DNA from: Eggerthellaceae bacterium
GTDB lineage: Bacteria; Actinomycetota; Coriobacteriia; Coriobacteriales; Eggerthellaceae
Direction: 5' to 3'
Assembly: GCA_900754495.1 (NCBI GenBank)
Contig: CAAEDC010000253.1
Coordinates: 1-14,417, forward strand
DNA length: 14,417 bases
The notes beneath the pieces were generated by a model. It did not search any database, was not told the DNA's origin, and saw nothing but the letters and a program-made list of their open reading frames with translations. The stretch's first letter is position 1; each line of letters begins with the position of its first letter. This document shows positions 1 to 6,829 of the stretch, in pieces. The position numbers and the translations under genes were made by a program.

Positions 1-19
1 CACAAGAGTCGGAAAAACC

Positions 20-48
20 TCCTCGAGCCGGGCGGCGCACGCTACAAT
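20..48 (+). promoter_or_regulatory. Possible promoter of the riboflavin uptake operon
   Basis: A TACAAT hexamer at 43-48 differs from the consensus TATAAT at one base and lies about 20 nt before the first conserved block of the FMN riboswitch. This is where a -10 box of a riboswitch-led transcript is expected. No good -35 hexamer is visible 16-18 nt upstream (the region around 20-27 is C-rich). The call therefore rests on position and the -10 element only. Confidence 0.4.
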
Positions 49-65
49 CGGGCACATGGATTCTG

Positions 66-303
66 TTTCAGGGCGAGGTGAAATTCCTCACTGGCGGTGA
101 TCCGATCGACGACGGCAGCGATGCGCGGCGACGCGCGTCGGGCGGTCGAAGGCGATCGGCAGTCCGCGACCCCGAGGCTTTCCGCAGCGGCGATCGATGC
201 CAAACCCGTCTTGAACGGGAGGGCGCGATCCGCGGAAATCCGAAGGCTGACTCCGGTGAGAACCCGGGACCAACGGTCACAGTCCGGATGGAAGAGGCAG
301 AGA
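66..303 (+). promoter_or_regulatory. FMN riboswitch (RFN element)
   Basis: This is an untranslated RNA aptamer that binds flavin mononucleotide and lowers expression of downstream riboflavin genes. Conserved RFN blocks are visible in order: AGGGCGAGGTGAAATTCC followed by CGGCGGTGAT-like sequence at 70-102, AGTCCGCGA at 161-169, the CTGACTCCGGTGAGA-type block at 246-261, and ACGGTCACAGTCCGGATGG near 273-291 ending in GAAGAG. Between the second and third blocks lies an unusually long variable arm. It can fold through TTTCCGC (179-185) with GCGGAAA (232-238), with an inner CCCGT/ACGGG hairpin at 205-219. The element is followed by an intrinsic terminator and then ribU, the classic arrangement for control by premature termination. 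Identity is secure; the outer boundaries are approximate. Confidence 0.95.
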
Positions 304-401
304 TCCGCAATGAAGCGCGAGCTCACCGCCAGCTGGCGATGGATGCCGACCGGAGCCAACCGGCATGGCGCTGCAAGCTGCGCGCAGGATTTGCGGACCC
401 C

Positions 402-445
402 ACGAGCCTGTATGGAAAGGAATCCGTACGGGCTCGTTTTCTTTT
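402..445 (+). terminator. Riboswitch-controlled intrinsic terminator
   Basis: The left arm (402-416) pairs with the right arm (423-437) in a continuous 15-bp stem containing two G-U wobbles, closed by a 6-nt loop AAGGAA. The sequence TTTTCTTTT follows directly at 437-445. This is a strong Rho-independent terminator placed between the FMN aptamer and the ribU start codon. It is inferred to be the expression platform: when FMN is bound, transcription should stop here. I did not resolve the competing antiterminator helix. Confidence 0.9.
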
Positions 446-497
446 GCAGGCCGGAAGATGCGCCCCCTATCGAAGACCTGCGGGAAAGGGGTTCGCC

Positions 498-1097
498 ATG
501 AACCGAACGGACACCGCCGGCGCGCAAGGCGCCGGCATCAAGAACACCAACAAATGGGGCACGCGGCAGCTGGTGACGATGGCGCTTCTGTGCGCGATTG
601 GCGTGCTGCTGTCCTTCATCGAGTTTCCGCTCATCCCCGGCGTCACGTGGCTGAAATACGACGCCTCCGCCATGCCCGCCATGGTGTGCGGCTTCGCCTT
701 CGGGGCGGGCGGCGGCCTGGCGGTGGGCATCGCGGGCGCCATCATCCACGGCATCCTGATGGCCGACTTCTCCGGCGCCGTGATGAACATCCTGGTGGTC
801 ATCGGGTTCGTCGTGCCCGCGTCGCTCATCTACCGGCAGGGGCGCACGTTCCCGCGCGCGATCATCGGCCTGATCGCGAGCGTCGTCTGCGCCGTCATCA
901 TGGCGATCGTCGGCAACCTGGTCATCACGCCCGCCTACCTGGGCGTGCCGATGGATGCGGTCATTGCGATGATCCTGCCGATCCTGGTGCCGTTCAACCT
1001 GGCGAAGGGTATCATCAACGCGGTGCTGACGTTGGCGGTGTACAAGAGCATCTCCAACCTCATCACCCCGCGCAAACAGCAAGTGAAAGGTCGGTAA
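498..1097 (+). CDS. ribU: ECF transporter riboflavin-binding S component RibU
   Basis: A 199-residue, very hydrophobic protein with about five or six membrane segments, the usual size for RibU. It is the substrate-specific subunit that captures riboflavin at the cell surface and works with the EcfA1-EcfA2-EcfT module. The region around residues 51-60 (WLKYDASAMP), followed by a Gly/Ala-rich segment, resembles the RibU substrate loop and following helix. The frame is open further upstream into the riboswitch. ATG 498 was chosen because AAAGGGG lies 6 nt before it and because the protein then starts with a short polar N-terminus ahead of the first helix. It sits directly downstream of an FMN riboswitch and 2 nt before ecfA1. 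Both facts support riboflavin as the substrate. Confidence 0.93.
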   Translation: MNRTDTAGAQGAGIKNTNKWGTRQLVTMALLCAIGVLLSFIEFPLIPGVTWLKYDASAMPAMVCGFAFGAGGGLAVGIAGAIIHGILMADFSGAVMNILVVIGFVVPASLIYRQGRTFPRAIIGLIASVVCAVIMAIVGNLVITPAYLGVPMDAVIAMILPILVPFNLAKGIINAVLTLAVYKSISNLITPRKQQVKGR

Positions 1098-1099
1098 CC

Positions 1100-1987
1100 G
1101 TGGCCGAAACCGCCACCCTGCCAGATTCCCCCGCCGCGGCGGCGCCGTCCTTCGAGGGGGCTCCCGCCGTCGAAGCGCATGGGGCGTCGTTCACCTACGA
1201 CGGCGACGCCTTCGTGCTGCAAGATGTCGACATCCGCATCGGACGCGGCGAGTTCGTCGCCATCCTCGGCGGGAACGGATCAGGCAAATCCACGCTCGCC
1301 AAGCACATGAACGCCCTGCTCACGCCCGATGAGGGCCGCGTGGTGGTGCTCGGACGCGACACCTCCGACCCCGAGGCGGTCTACGCCATCCGCAGCCGCG
1401 CGGGCATGGTGTTCCAAAACCCCGACGACCAGCTCGTCGCGAGCCTCGTCGAAAACGACGTGGCGTTCGGCCCCGAGAACCTGGGCATCCCCGCCGCCGA
1501 GCTGCGCGCGCGTGTGGACGAGAGCCTGGAGGCGGTGGGGCTCGAAGGGTTCCAGAAGCGCGAGACCACCGCCTTGTCGGGCGGGCAGAAGCAGCGCGTC
1601 GCCGTCGCCGGCGTGCTGGCGATGCGCCCCGACATCGTCATCCTGGACGAGGCGACCTCGATGCTCGATCCCCAGGGCCGCGCCGCGCTGCTCGACCTGT
1701 GCCGGGCGCTTCACGAGGCGGGCATCACCATCGTGATGATCACCCATTTCATGGAGGAGGCAGCACTCGCCCAGCGCGTCATCGTGCTGAACGGAGGGCG
1801 CGTGGCATGCTCGGGCACGCCCGACGAGGTCCTGTCCCAGGCGGGGCTGCTCGAGCATCTGAACCTGGACGTGCCGTTCGCCTGCGCGCTGTCACTGGCG
1901 CTGCGGCGCCAGGGGGTCGACGCCGGCGTGCACGTGCGCCCGCAGGAGCTGAAGGAGGAGCTATGCCGCTTGCATTCGAGAGCGTAG
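1100..1987 (+). CDS. ecfA1: Energy-coupling factor ATPase EcfA1
   Basis: A 295-residue ABC ATPase that powers vitamin uptake as half of the EcfA1-EcfA2 heterodimer on the inner face of the membrane. Visible motifs are: Walker A GGNGSGKST (57-65), Q-loop VFQNPDDQ (104-111), signature LSGGQ (159-163), Walker B IVILDE (179-184) and switch histidine H216. The VFQNPDDQ segment with the following FGPENLG stretch is typical of ECF ATPases rather than other ABC proteins. The start is GTG 1100, with AAAGG 9 nt upstream. No in-frame ATG exists that would keep the N-terminal strand. The first 25 residues form an Ala/Pro-rich leader. The gene begins 2 nt after ribU, and its 3' end overlaps ecfA2 by 25 nt, so translation is probably coupled. 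Confidence 0.94.
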   Translation: MAETATLPDSPAAAAPSFEGAPAVEAHGASFTYDGDAFVLQDVDIRIGRGEFVAILGGNGSGKSTLAKHMNALLTPDEGRVVVLGRDTSDPEAVYAIRSRAGMVFQNPDDQLVASLVENDVAFGPENLGIPAAELRARVDESLEAVGLEGFQKRETTALSGGQKQRVAVAGVLAMRPDIVILDEATSMLDPQGRAALLDLCRALHEAGITIVMITHFMEEAALAQRVIVLNGGRVACSGTPDEVLSQAGLLEHLNLDVPFACALSLALRRQGVDAGVHVRPQELKEELCRLHSRA

Positions 1988-2907
1988 GCTACTCCTACGA
2001 CAGCCCCAAGGAACGCAAGCGCGGACGGGGCGACGGGAGCGGCGCGCGCGCCTGGGCGCTGCGCGATGCGACGTTCACCTTGGCCGACGGCGAGTTCATC
2101 GGCCTGGCGGGCCACACGGGAAGCGGCAAGAGCACCCTCATCCAGCACGCCAACGGCCTGCTGCACCCCACCGTCGGCCGCGTCCTGTTCGACGGAGGCG
2201 ACCTTGCGGACAAGCGCGTCGCGCAGGCGTGCCGCAGCGCGGTGGGGCTGGTGTTCCAGTACCCCGAGCATCAGCTGTTCGCCGCCACCGTGCGCGAGGA
2301 CGTCGCCTTCGGGCCGCGCAACCTGGGGCTGTCCGACGAGGAGGTCGCCGAGCGCGTGGGCGAGGCGCTGCGCCTGGTGCATTTGGACGAGGAGGACATC
2401 GGCGAGAGGAGCCCCTTCGAGCTCTCAGGCGGCCAGCAGCGCCGCGTGGCGTTCGCCGGTGTGCTGGCGATGCGTCCGCGCGTGCTCGTCATGGACGAGC
2501 CCGTGGCGGGATTGGATCCCGTCGCGCGCGCGGAGTTCCTCGAGCTCATCGGCGAGCTGCACCGCTCGGGCCTGTCGATCATCATGGCCTCGCACAGCAT
2601 GGAGGATCTCGCGCGCCTGGCCGACCGCATCCTCGTCCTTGCCGAAGGGGAGATCTTCCGCATCGGCGCGCCCGACGAGGTGTTCGCCGACGTCGAGGGC
2701 CTGCGCGGCGTGGGGCTCGACGCGCCTGCGGCGCAGCGCTTCGCCGCCGAGCTGCGCGCGGCGGGATTCGACCTTCCGCAGCGCCTCTACGACGTCGATT
2801 CGCTCGCGGCCGCCATCGCCGCCCAGCTCGGCGGCGATGGCGACGGGCGGGCGCGCTGCGATGGCGGCGATGCCCCCCGCGGCGACGAGGGGCGCGCCGA
2901 TGCCTAG
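1963..2907 (+). CDS. ecfA2: Energy-coupling factor ATPase EcfA2
   Basis: A 314-residue ABC ATPase, partner of EcfA1. Motifs: Walker A GHTGSGKST (50-58), Q-loop VFQYPEHQLF (97-106), signature LSGGQQRR (154-161), Walker B VLVMDEP (174-180) and switch histidine H211. The HTGSGKST Walker A and FQYPEHQLF loop are the usual signatures of the A2 paralogue. A strong Shine-Dalgarno, GAAGGAGGAG at 1951-1960, sits inside the end of ecfA1 and fixes the ATG at 1963. A short basic stretch (KERKRGRG, 16-23) lies between the first strand and the nucleotide-binding core, and the C-terminal 40 residues are Ala-rich. The stop codon overlaps the ecfT start by 8 nt. Confidence 0.94.
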   Translation: MPLAFESVGYSYDSPKERKRGRGDGSGARAWALRDATFTLADGEFIGLAGHTGSGKSTLIQHANGLLHPTVGRVLFDGGDLADKRVAQACRSAVGLVFQYPEHQLFAATVREDVAFGPRNLGLSDEEVAERVGEALRLVHLDEEDIGERSPFELSGGQQRRVAFAGVLAMRPRVLVMDEPVAGLDPVARAEFLELIGELHRSGLSIIMASHSMEDLARLADRILVLAEGEIFRIGAPDEVFADVEGLRGVGLDAPAAQRFAAELRAAGFDLPQRLYDVDSLAAAIAAQLGGDGDGRARCDGGDAPRGDEGRADA

Positions 2908-3718
2908 CAGCGCGATCATCGGACGCTACTGGCCGGGATCGAGCCCGGTGCACCGCATGGACGCGCGCGCGAAGCTGGTGCTCGCGCTCGTGCTGATGGC
3001 GGTGGTGTTCGTCGCCCAGACGTTTTGGGGGCTCGCGGTGTGCGCGGCGTTCGTCATGGCGTTCTTCGCGCTCGCGCGCATCCCGTTCGGCGGCGCGTTG
3101 CGCTCCATCGCCCCGCTCGCGTTCATCGTGGTCGTCACGGCGCTTCTGAACATCTTCTTCGTCCAGGGCGGCCAGGTGCTCTTCGAATGGTGGATCATCC
3201 GCGTGAGCACGGGCGGCCTGGTCCAGGCGGCGTTCATCTCGTGTCGGCTGCTCCTGCTGCTCCTGGGCATGAGCCTGCTCACGCTCACGACGCAGACGCT
3301 CGACCTCACCGACGCGTTCGAGCACCTGCTCTCCCCTCTCGCCCGCATCGGCGTGCCCGCGCACGAGCTGTCGATGATGATGGGCATCGCGCTGAGGTTC
3401 CTGCCCCAGTTCGCCCAGGAGCTCACCACCATCTACCGCGCCCAGGTCAGCCGTTGCGCCACGTTTTCCGACGGGCGGATGAGGATGCTGCTGTCGCTCA
3501 TCGTTCCGCTGTTCACGAGCGCGTTCCGCCATGCGGAGACGCTTTCGTCCGCCATGGAGGCGCGCTGCTACCACGGCGGCGTCGGCCGCACCCGCCTGCA
3601 TCCCATGGCGCTCACGCGCCTGGACGGCATCGCGGCGGCCGTCCTTGTCGCGATGCTGGCGTGCGTCATCGCGACGAACTTCATTCCCGCGATCCCCGCG
3701 CTGGCGTCGGCGGCGTAG
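2900..3718 (+). CDS. ecfT: Energy-coupling factor transmembrane protein EcfT
   Basis: A 272-residue membrane protein that couples ATP hydrolysis by EcfA1/A2 to toppling of the S component. It has hydrophobic segments near residues 24-58, 68-90, 108-128 and 242-265. Two amphipathic coupling helices lie between them, containing the family motifs AQVSR (181-185) and AMEARCYHGG (218-227), where many EcfT proteins read Ala-Arg-Gly. Here both motif glycines are cysteine (SRC and ARC). The start ATG 2900 overlaps the ecfA2 stop, and the next in-frame methionine would remove conserved N-terminal residues. It completes a four-gene group: one S subunit with its own A1-A2-T module. Confidence 0.93.
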   Translation: MPSSAIIGRYWPGSSPVHRMDARAKLVLALVLMAVVFVAQTFWGLAVCAAFVMAFFALARIPFGGALRSIAPLAFIVVVTALLNIFFVQGGQVLFEWWIIRVSTGGLVQAAFISCRLLLLLLGMSLLTLTTQTLDLTDAFEHLLSPLARIGVPAHELSMMMGIALRFLPQFAQELTTIYRAQVSRCATFSDGRMRMLLSLIVPLFTSAFRHAETLSSAMEARCYHGGVGRTRLHPMALTRLDGIAAAVLVAMLACVIATNFIPAIPALASAA

Positions 3719-3759
3719 AGGGCGAAACGGGCCCGGCACCGACAAGACAAGGAGAGAAG

Positions 3760-4239
3760 ATGACCTCGAACGAGCATGCGGCCCGCGACGCCGCAACCGG
3801 AACCCCCATCGTCGCCGAGGAGGCGGGCGAAGGGCTGAGGACGGTCCTCGACTACCTCACGAGCATCCCGGCGTGGTACCTCGCGACCTGCGAGGGCGAC
3901 CAGCCGCACGTGCGCCCCTTCAGCTTCGCGGCGTTGGAAGGAGGACGCCTGTGGTTTTGCACCGCGACCACGAAAGACGTCTACCGCGAGCTCCAGGCGA
4001 ACCCCAAGTTCGAGCTCACCGCGTGGAAGCCGGGAAGCGGCTGGATCATCCTGCGCGGCGCGGCCGACTTGGACGATCGCGTCGGAGCCGAGGTGCGCCG
4101 CGCGGGGTACGACCACCTCACCGCGCTCGGCGAATGCTACAGCGGCCCCGACGCGCCCGAGCTTACGTTCTTCAGCATGACCGACGCACAGGCATGGATC
4201 TGCGACATCGACGGCAGCTGGGAGCCTTTGGCGCTGTAG
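3760..4239 (+). CDS. Pyridoxamine 5'-phosphate oxidase-like split-barrel protein
   Basis: A 159-residue protein of the FMN-binding split-barrel superfamily (general PPOX-like class). Visible features are the segment from AWYLATCEGDQPHVRPFSF (about residues 38-56), the barrel strand GRLWFCTATTKDVYREL, and the downstream LTAWKPGSGWIILRGAADL stretch, which together are typical of these small flavoproteins. It cannot be assigned as the vitamin B6 enzyme PdxH: it is short and lacks a recognisable PLP-binding C-terminus. GGAGAG at 3751-3756 precedes ATG 3760. It follows ecfT after 41 nt with no terminator between, so it is probably the last gene of the FMN-riboswitch operon. That would fit a flavin-dependent reductase or a flavin- or heme-binding role; the substrate is unknown. 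Confidence 0.85.
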   Translation: MTSNEHAARDAATGTPIVAEEAGEGLRTVLDYLTSIPAWYLATCEGDQPHVRPFSFAALEGGRLWFCTATTKDVYRELQANPKFELTAWKPGSGWIILRGAADLDDRVGAEVRRAGYDHLTALGECYSGPDAPELTFFSMTDAQAWICDIDGSWEPLAL

Positions 4240-4280
4240 CGAAACGACATTAGCCTCCCATGAAGGGTAGCAGTCAGCGA

Positions 4281-4380
4281 GCGGGGTCCTGACGAGTGCA
4301 GCTGACGTGAAGCCCCACCGCGATTGGGCTTGGGCCCATCGCGGTGGGGCTGAACGTCAGATGTGCCGTCAGGACCCCGC
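4281..4380. repeat. 100-nt imperfect palindrome between convergent genes
   Basis: Three nested inverted repeats form one long hairpin. The outer 14 bp pair 4281-4294 with 4367-4380, a middle 7 bp pair 4302-4308 with 4354-4360, and an inner 14 bp pair 4311-4324 with 4338-4351. The inner stem extends by GGGC/GCCC to a TTGG loop. Tandem G-A mismatches (4309-4310 against 4352-4353) separate the inner and middle stems. A small 6-bp hairpin follows at 4385-4402. No T-run flanks it on either strand, so it is not a canonical intrinsic terminator. It could be a dispersed palindromic element (REP or MITE-like), a Rho-associated or processing structure, or a small RNA. The rest of 4240-4430 shows nothing else recognisable. 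Confidence 0.8.
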
Positions 4381-4430
4381 GCAGCGTCGGCAGGTTCCGA
4401 CGGCTGGCAAGCCGCCGGAACTCCCTCCCC

Positions 4431-4763
4431 CTACTCGAAGCGGTAGATGTCCTTGGTGGCCTCGCGGAAGTCGTTCCAGACCTCGTTGGCGATGCCCTCG
4501 TCGTCGACGAGCTCGAAGGCGGCGGGCTGGTCTTCGTCGTCAAGCTCGGTGACCTCGAGCAGCACGACCTCGCCGGAGGATTTGGCGGGCGTCTCATCGG
4601 TCACCGGGAAGAAGAACCCGTAGCGGCGGCCGTTGTGCAGGATGAGGCCGAGGAACTCCATCACGGTCTCGTCGCCGCGTTCGTCCTCCATCGTGAACGT
4701 GATGCCCTCCTCCACCGGCGGGCAGAAATTCGGGGCGCTACCCATGCGCACATCGTCGCTCAT
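4431..4763 (-). CDS. DUF1292 (YrzB/UPF0473-like) protein
   Basis: A 110-residue acidic protein of the DUF1292 family. The core ITFTMEDERGDETVMEFLGL (about 21-40) followed by the GRRYGFFFPV strand (45-54) and the EVVLLEVTE strand are the usual family pattern. The C-terminus (EVWNDFREATKDIYRF) is also typical. The biochemical function of the family is unknown. The length matches the family. The start is supported by AGAAGGAGG a few bases upstream of the ATG at 4763. In many Firmicutes this family sits next to alaS/ruvX-type genes; here it stands alone, convergent with the flavin operon and divergent from the TerB operon. No obvious terminator follows it apart from the palindrome. Confidence 0.88.
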   Translation of the reverse strand: MSDDVRMGSAPNFCPPVEEGITFTMEDERGDETVMEFLGLILHNGRRYGFFFPVTDETPAKSSGEVVLLEVTELDDEDQPAAFELVDDEGIANEVWNDFREATKDIYRFE

Positions 4764-4934
4764 GAGGATCCTCCTTCTGGCGCGGCATCGGCCCGCGCGT
4801 CAAACCGTACGTCATCTGAACGCCCCTAGGGTACCACAGCCCTCAGCCCTGACAGCGCGGCGGATCCGCGCAGGAGGCGGCACCGTGCGCCGTTCGCGAC
4901 CCCCCCCCGCTCAATTCCATCTTCCATCATGAAA

Positions 4935-4982
4935 CGTACAGATGTTTTCGCGAACAAATGTTTTCTCGAAAAGATGTTCGCC
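4935..4982 (+). promoter_or_regulatory. Three tandem LexA-like (SOS) operator boxes
   Basis: Three 16-bp units abut without spacers at 4935-4950, 4951-4966 and 4967-4982. Scored against the Gram-positive LexA/DinR consensus CGAACRNRYGTTYC, unit 2 (CGAACAAATGTTTT) matches 13 of 14 positions. Units 1 and 3 each match 12 of 14: unit 1 has T for A at position 3 and T for C at position 14, and unit 3 has A for C at position 5 and G for C at position 14. The array ends one base before a TATAAT box, so bound repressor would cover the -35 region. The match count is read from the sequence; LexA as the ligand is an inference. The remainder of 4764-4934 holds a C9 run (4900-4908) and no gene. Confidence 0.72.
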
Positions 4983-4989
4983 GTATAAT
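4961..4989 (+). promoter_or_regulatory. Promoter of the TerB-ATPase-helicase operon
   Basis: A perfect TATAAT -10 hexamer at 4984-4989 stands out in this GC-rich DNA. With a 17-bp spacer the -35 position is 4961-4966 (TTTTCT), a weak match to TTGACA, lying inside the second and third LexA-like boxes. Transcription would start near 4996, leaving a leader of about 40 nt before the GTG start at 5036. The overlap of the -35 region with the operator array fits repression by a blocking regulator. Confidence 0.68.
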
Positions 4990-5016
4990 GATCGCACGGT
5001 GCAGGCTTTAGGATCA

Positions 5017-5030
5017 GAGGGAGGAGGCGG
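5017..5030 (+). promoter_or_regulatory. Ribosome binding site fixing a GTG start
   Basis: A purine-rich GAGGGAGGAGGCGG tract lies 5 nt before GTG 5036. An ATG at 5034-5036 overlaps this GTG but is followed at once by TGA, so it cannot be the start. The GTG frame stays open for 597 codons. Confidence 0.8.
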
Positions 5031-5035
5031 TCGAT

Positions 5036-6829
5036 GTGAGCTATGCGCAACGGCTTGTCAGCCGCATCCTCGAGGACGAACGTGCACGCGGGAACCGCCT
5101 CGTCGACGAGAGGGTCTACCGCGACGAGCCCATCCTGCGCACCGGCGCCGACCTGATGGCGGCCAGGACGCGCCGCCGCGCCCGGAACGAAGCCGTCGCG
5201 AACCGGGCGGCGCGTTCCGCGTCCGCGGCCGAGCGTGCCGCCTCCCCCGTCTGGGGCGGGGCATGCCGCATCCCCGAGGATCGCGCGTCCGAGGTGGAAC
5301 TGCCCGAGCCGCTCAAGCAGCTGCGCGAGATGGAGCGCGGGCTCGACGCCTATCTCATGCCCGCGAACAAGGCGTTCGTGCGCCAAGCCGAGTTCGCGGC
5401 GGCCTACGAGGACGACTTCCCCTACGAAGGCGAGTTCCGCCATTACTTCCCCACCTACCGCAGCATGACCGACGAGCAGCTGCGCGGATACTTCTCGTGG
5501 CGGACCCGCGTGCGGCATGGCGATATGCGCAAGACCTCGCTGTCGTTCGCGTTCGTATACCTGTACGAGCTGGTCAACAGCATCGGCCCCGCGGGCATCG
5601 TCGCCCCCGAGGACGGCTATGCGGCCTTGCGGGAGTTCTGCGGATCGTACGGCGCGATCGACGACAGGATCCTGCGCTACGCGGGCGTTTGGCAGCGCGA
5701 CTACGCCGTGTACCACGGGCTCCATGCGGAGGTCCCGCCCGCGGAACTCGCGCGCCAGGAGGCGCTCAAGGCGCTGATGGACCTCGACGAGGAGCTGCGG
5801 CCAGTCGACGATGACGAGCTGTTCCGCTCGCTCGAGCGGCTCTCGTCCTACCGCATCGGCCGGTCGCGTCTGATGGGTGAGGAAGGCCCCTTGCTGCGCG
5901 CCGCGGCCTGCAACTGCTGGCGTGCACTGGCCAGCTACTACCGCTCGCATCGGAAGAAGACCCTCTTCCTCCACCTGTTCGGATCGTTCGCGCCCCGGCC
6001 CTACGCGATGTTCGGCGCGGCGCTGTTCTGGCCGCGCGCACCCCACGAGGACGCCGAGCGCCGCGTCGGGCCGCTGGAGGTCTACGCCTGCGCGAGGGGC
6101 CGATGGACCCGCACGGGCCCGACCGGCCCCTCCGCGGCAAGTCGCGAGCTGGGGACGCTGCTCAAAACGGTGGACGCGAAGCTGCGTGAACGTTTGGGGT
6201 TCGAGCATCCGCTGAAGGAGGCGGCGCTTCCCAAATACGCCGTGCGCATCATCGAAAAGCAGATCGATGCGTTGATGGCCGAGCGGGAGCAGCGGGCCGC
6301 GGCCGAGGAGCAGGTCCGCCTCGAGGCGGAGCGGCGGCGGATATCCATCGACTTCTCGAAGCTCTCCGGCATCCGCGCCGAAGCCGCGCTGTCCTGCGAG
6401 GCGCTTTTGGTGGACGAAGAGCGGGAGGCGGGCGCCGAGGACCGGGCAGACGCGGCATCCGAATCCCATCCGTCGGAGGAGATGGCCGGCGAAACCACGG
6501 CGCTGACCGAGGCGACCGCCGATGACGCTGCGATGGACAACCGCATCGTGGCGGACGTATCTGAGGACGGCCATGCCGCGACGGACGCAGCCGCCTCGCC
6601 CTTCTCCCCCGCTGAGATGGCGTACCTGCGCCTCCTGCTGGAGGGGTCGTCTGCCGACGAGCGGCGGGCGGCGCTGCAAGCCGCGGGCATCTCCGAGGCG
6701 ATGATGATCGACGCCGTCAACGAGAAGGCGCTCGACGAGCTCGGCGACATCGTCGTCGAAGAAGGCGCCGACGGGCCGGAGCTTCTGGAAGACTACATCG
6801 AAGACGTGAGAGGAATCGTGGCAGCATGA
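5036..6829 (+). CDS. TerB_N/TerB_C domain protein
   Basis: A 597-residue cytoplasmic protein without signal or membrane segments. Residues about 90-330 resemble TerB_N, with the stretch HYFPTYRSMTDEQLRGYFSW (136-155), then RVRHG and the YLYELVNSIG motif (175-184). A charged helix (405-435) leads into a TerB_C-like part. This starts at ISIDFSKLSGIRAEA (436-450), is broken by an acidic, probably disordered linker (about 460-520), and ends with MIDAVNEKALDELGD (557-571) and ELLEDYIED (582-590). A central TerB domain is not obvious. Genes of this architecture are known to sit beside an ATPase and a superfamily 2 helicase (the Ter-linked systems of comparative genomics). That is also the case here: the stop overlaps the ATPase start by 4 nt. 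A scaffold or regulatory role is an inference. Confidence 0.85.
   Translation: MSYAQRLVSRILEDERARGNRLVDERVYRDEPILRTGADLMAARTRRRARNEAVANRAARSASAAERAASPVWGGACRIPEDRASEVELPEPLKQLREMERGLDAYLMPANKAFVRQAEFAAAYEDDFPYEGEFRHYFPTYRSMTDEQLRGYFSWRTRVRHGDMRKTSLSFAFVYLYELVNSIGPAGIVAPEDGYAALREFCGSYGAIDDRILRYAGVWQRDYAVYHGLHAEVPPAELARQEALKALMDLDEELRPVDDDELFRSLERLSSYRIGRSRLMGEEGPLLRAAACNCWRALASYYRSHRKKTLFLHLFGSFAPRPYAMFGAALFWPRAPHEDAERRVGPLEVYACARGRWTRTGPTGPSAASRELGTLLKTVDAKLRERLGFEHPLKEAALPKYAVRIIEKQIDALMAEREQRAAAEEQVRLEAERRRISIDFSKLSGIRAEAALSCEALLVDEEREAGAEDRADAASESHPSEEMAGETTALTEATADDAAMDNRIVADVSEDGHAATDAAASPFSPAEMAYLRLLLEGSSADERRAALQAAGISEAMMIDAVNEKALDELGDIVVEEGADGPELLEDYIEDVRGIVAA

Noticed and set aside
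42..1082. A 346-codon minus-strand frame across the FMN riboswitch and ribU.
   Set aside because: It overlaps a structured RNA and a well-supported membrane protein gene, and its product is low-complexity.
4281..4380. The palindrome as an ordinary intrinsic terminator.
   Set aside because: No T-run follows the stem on either strand, and the structure is much longer than the genuine terminators in this window (402-445, 10858-10881).
4935..4982. The 16-bp tandem repeats as the start of a CRISPR or a replication iteron array.
   Set aside because: There are only three short units with no spacers, they match a repressor box and they overlap a promoter. No rep or cas gene is nearby.
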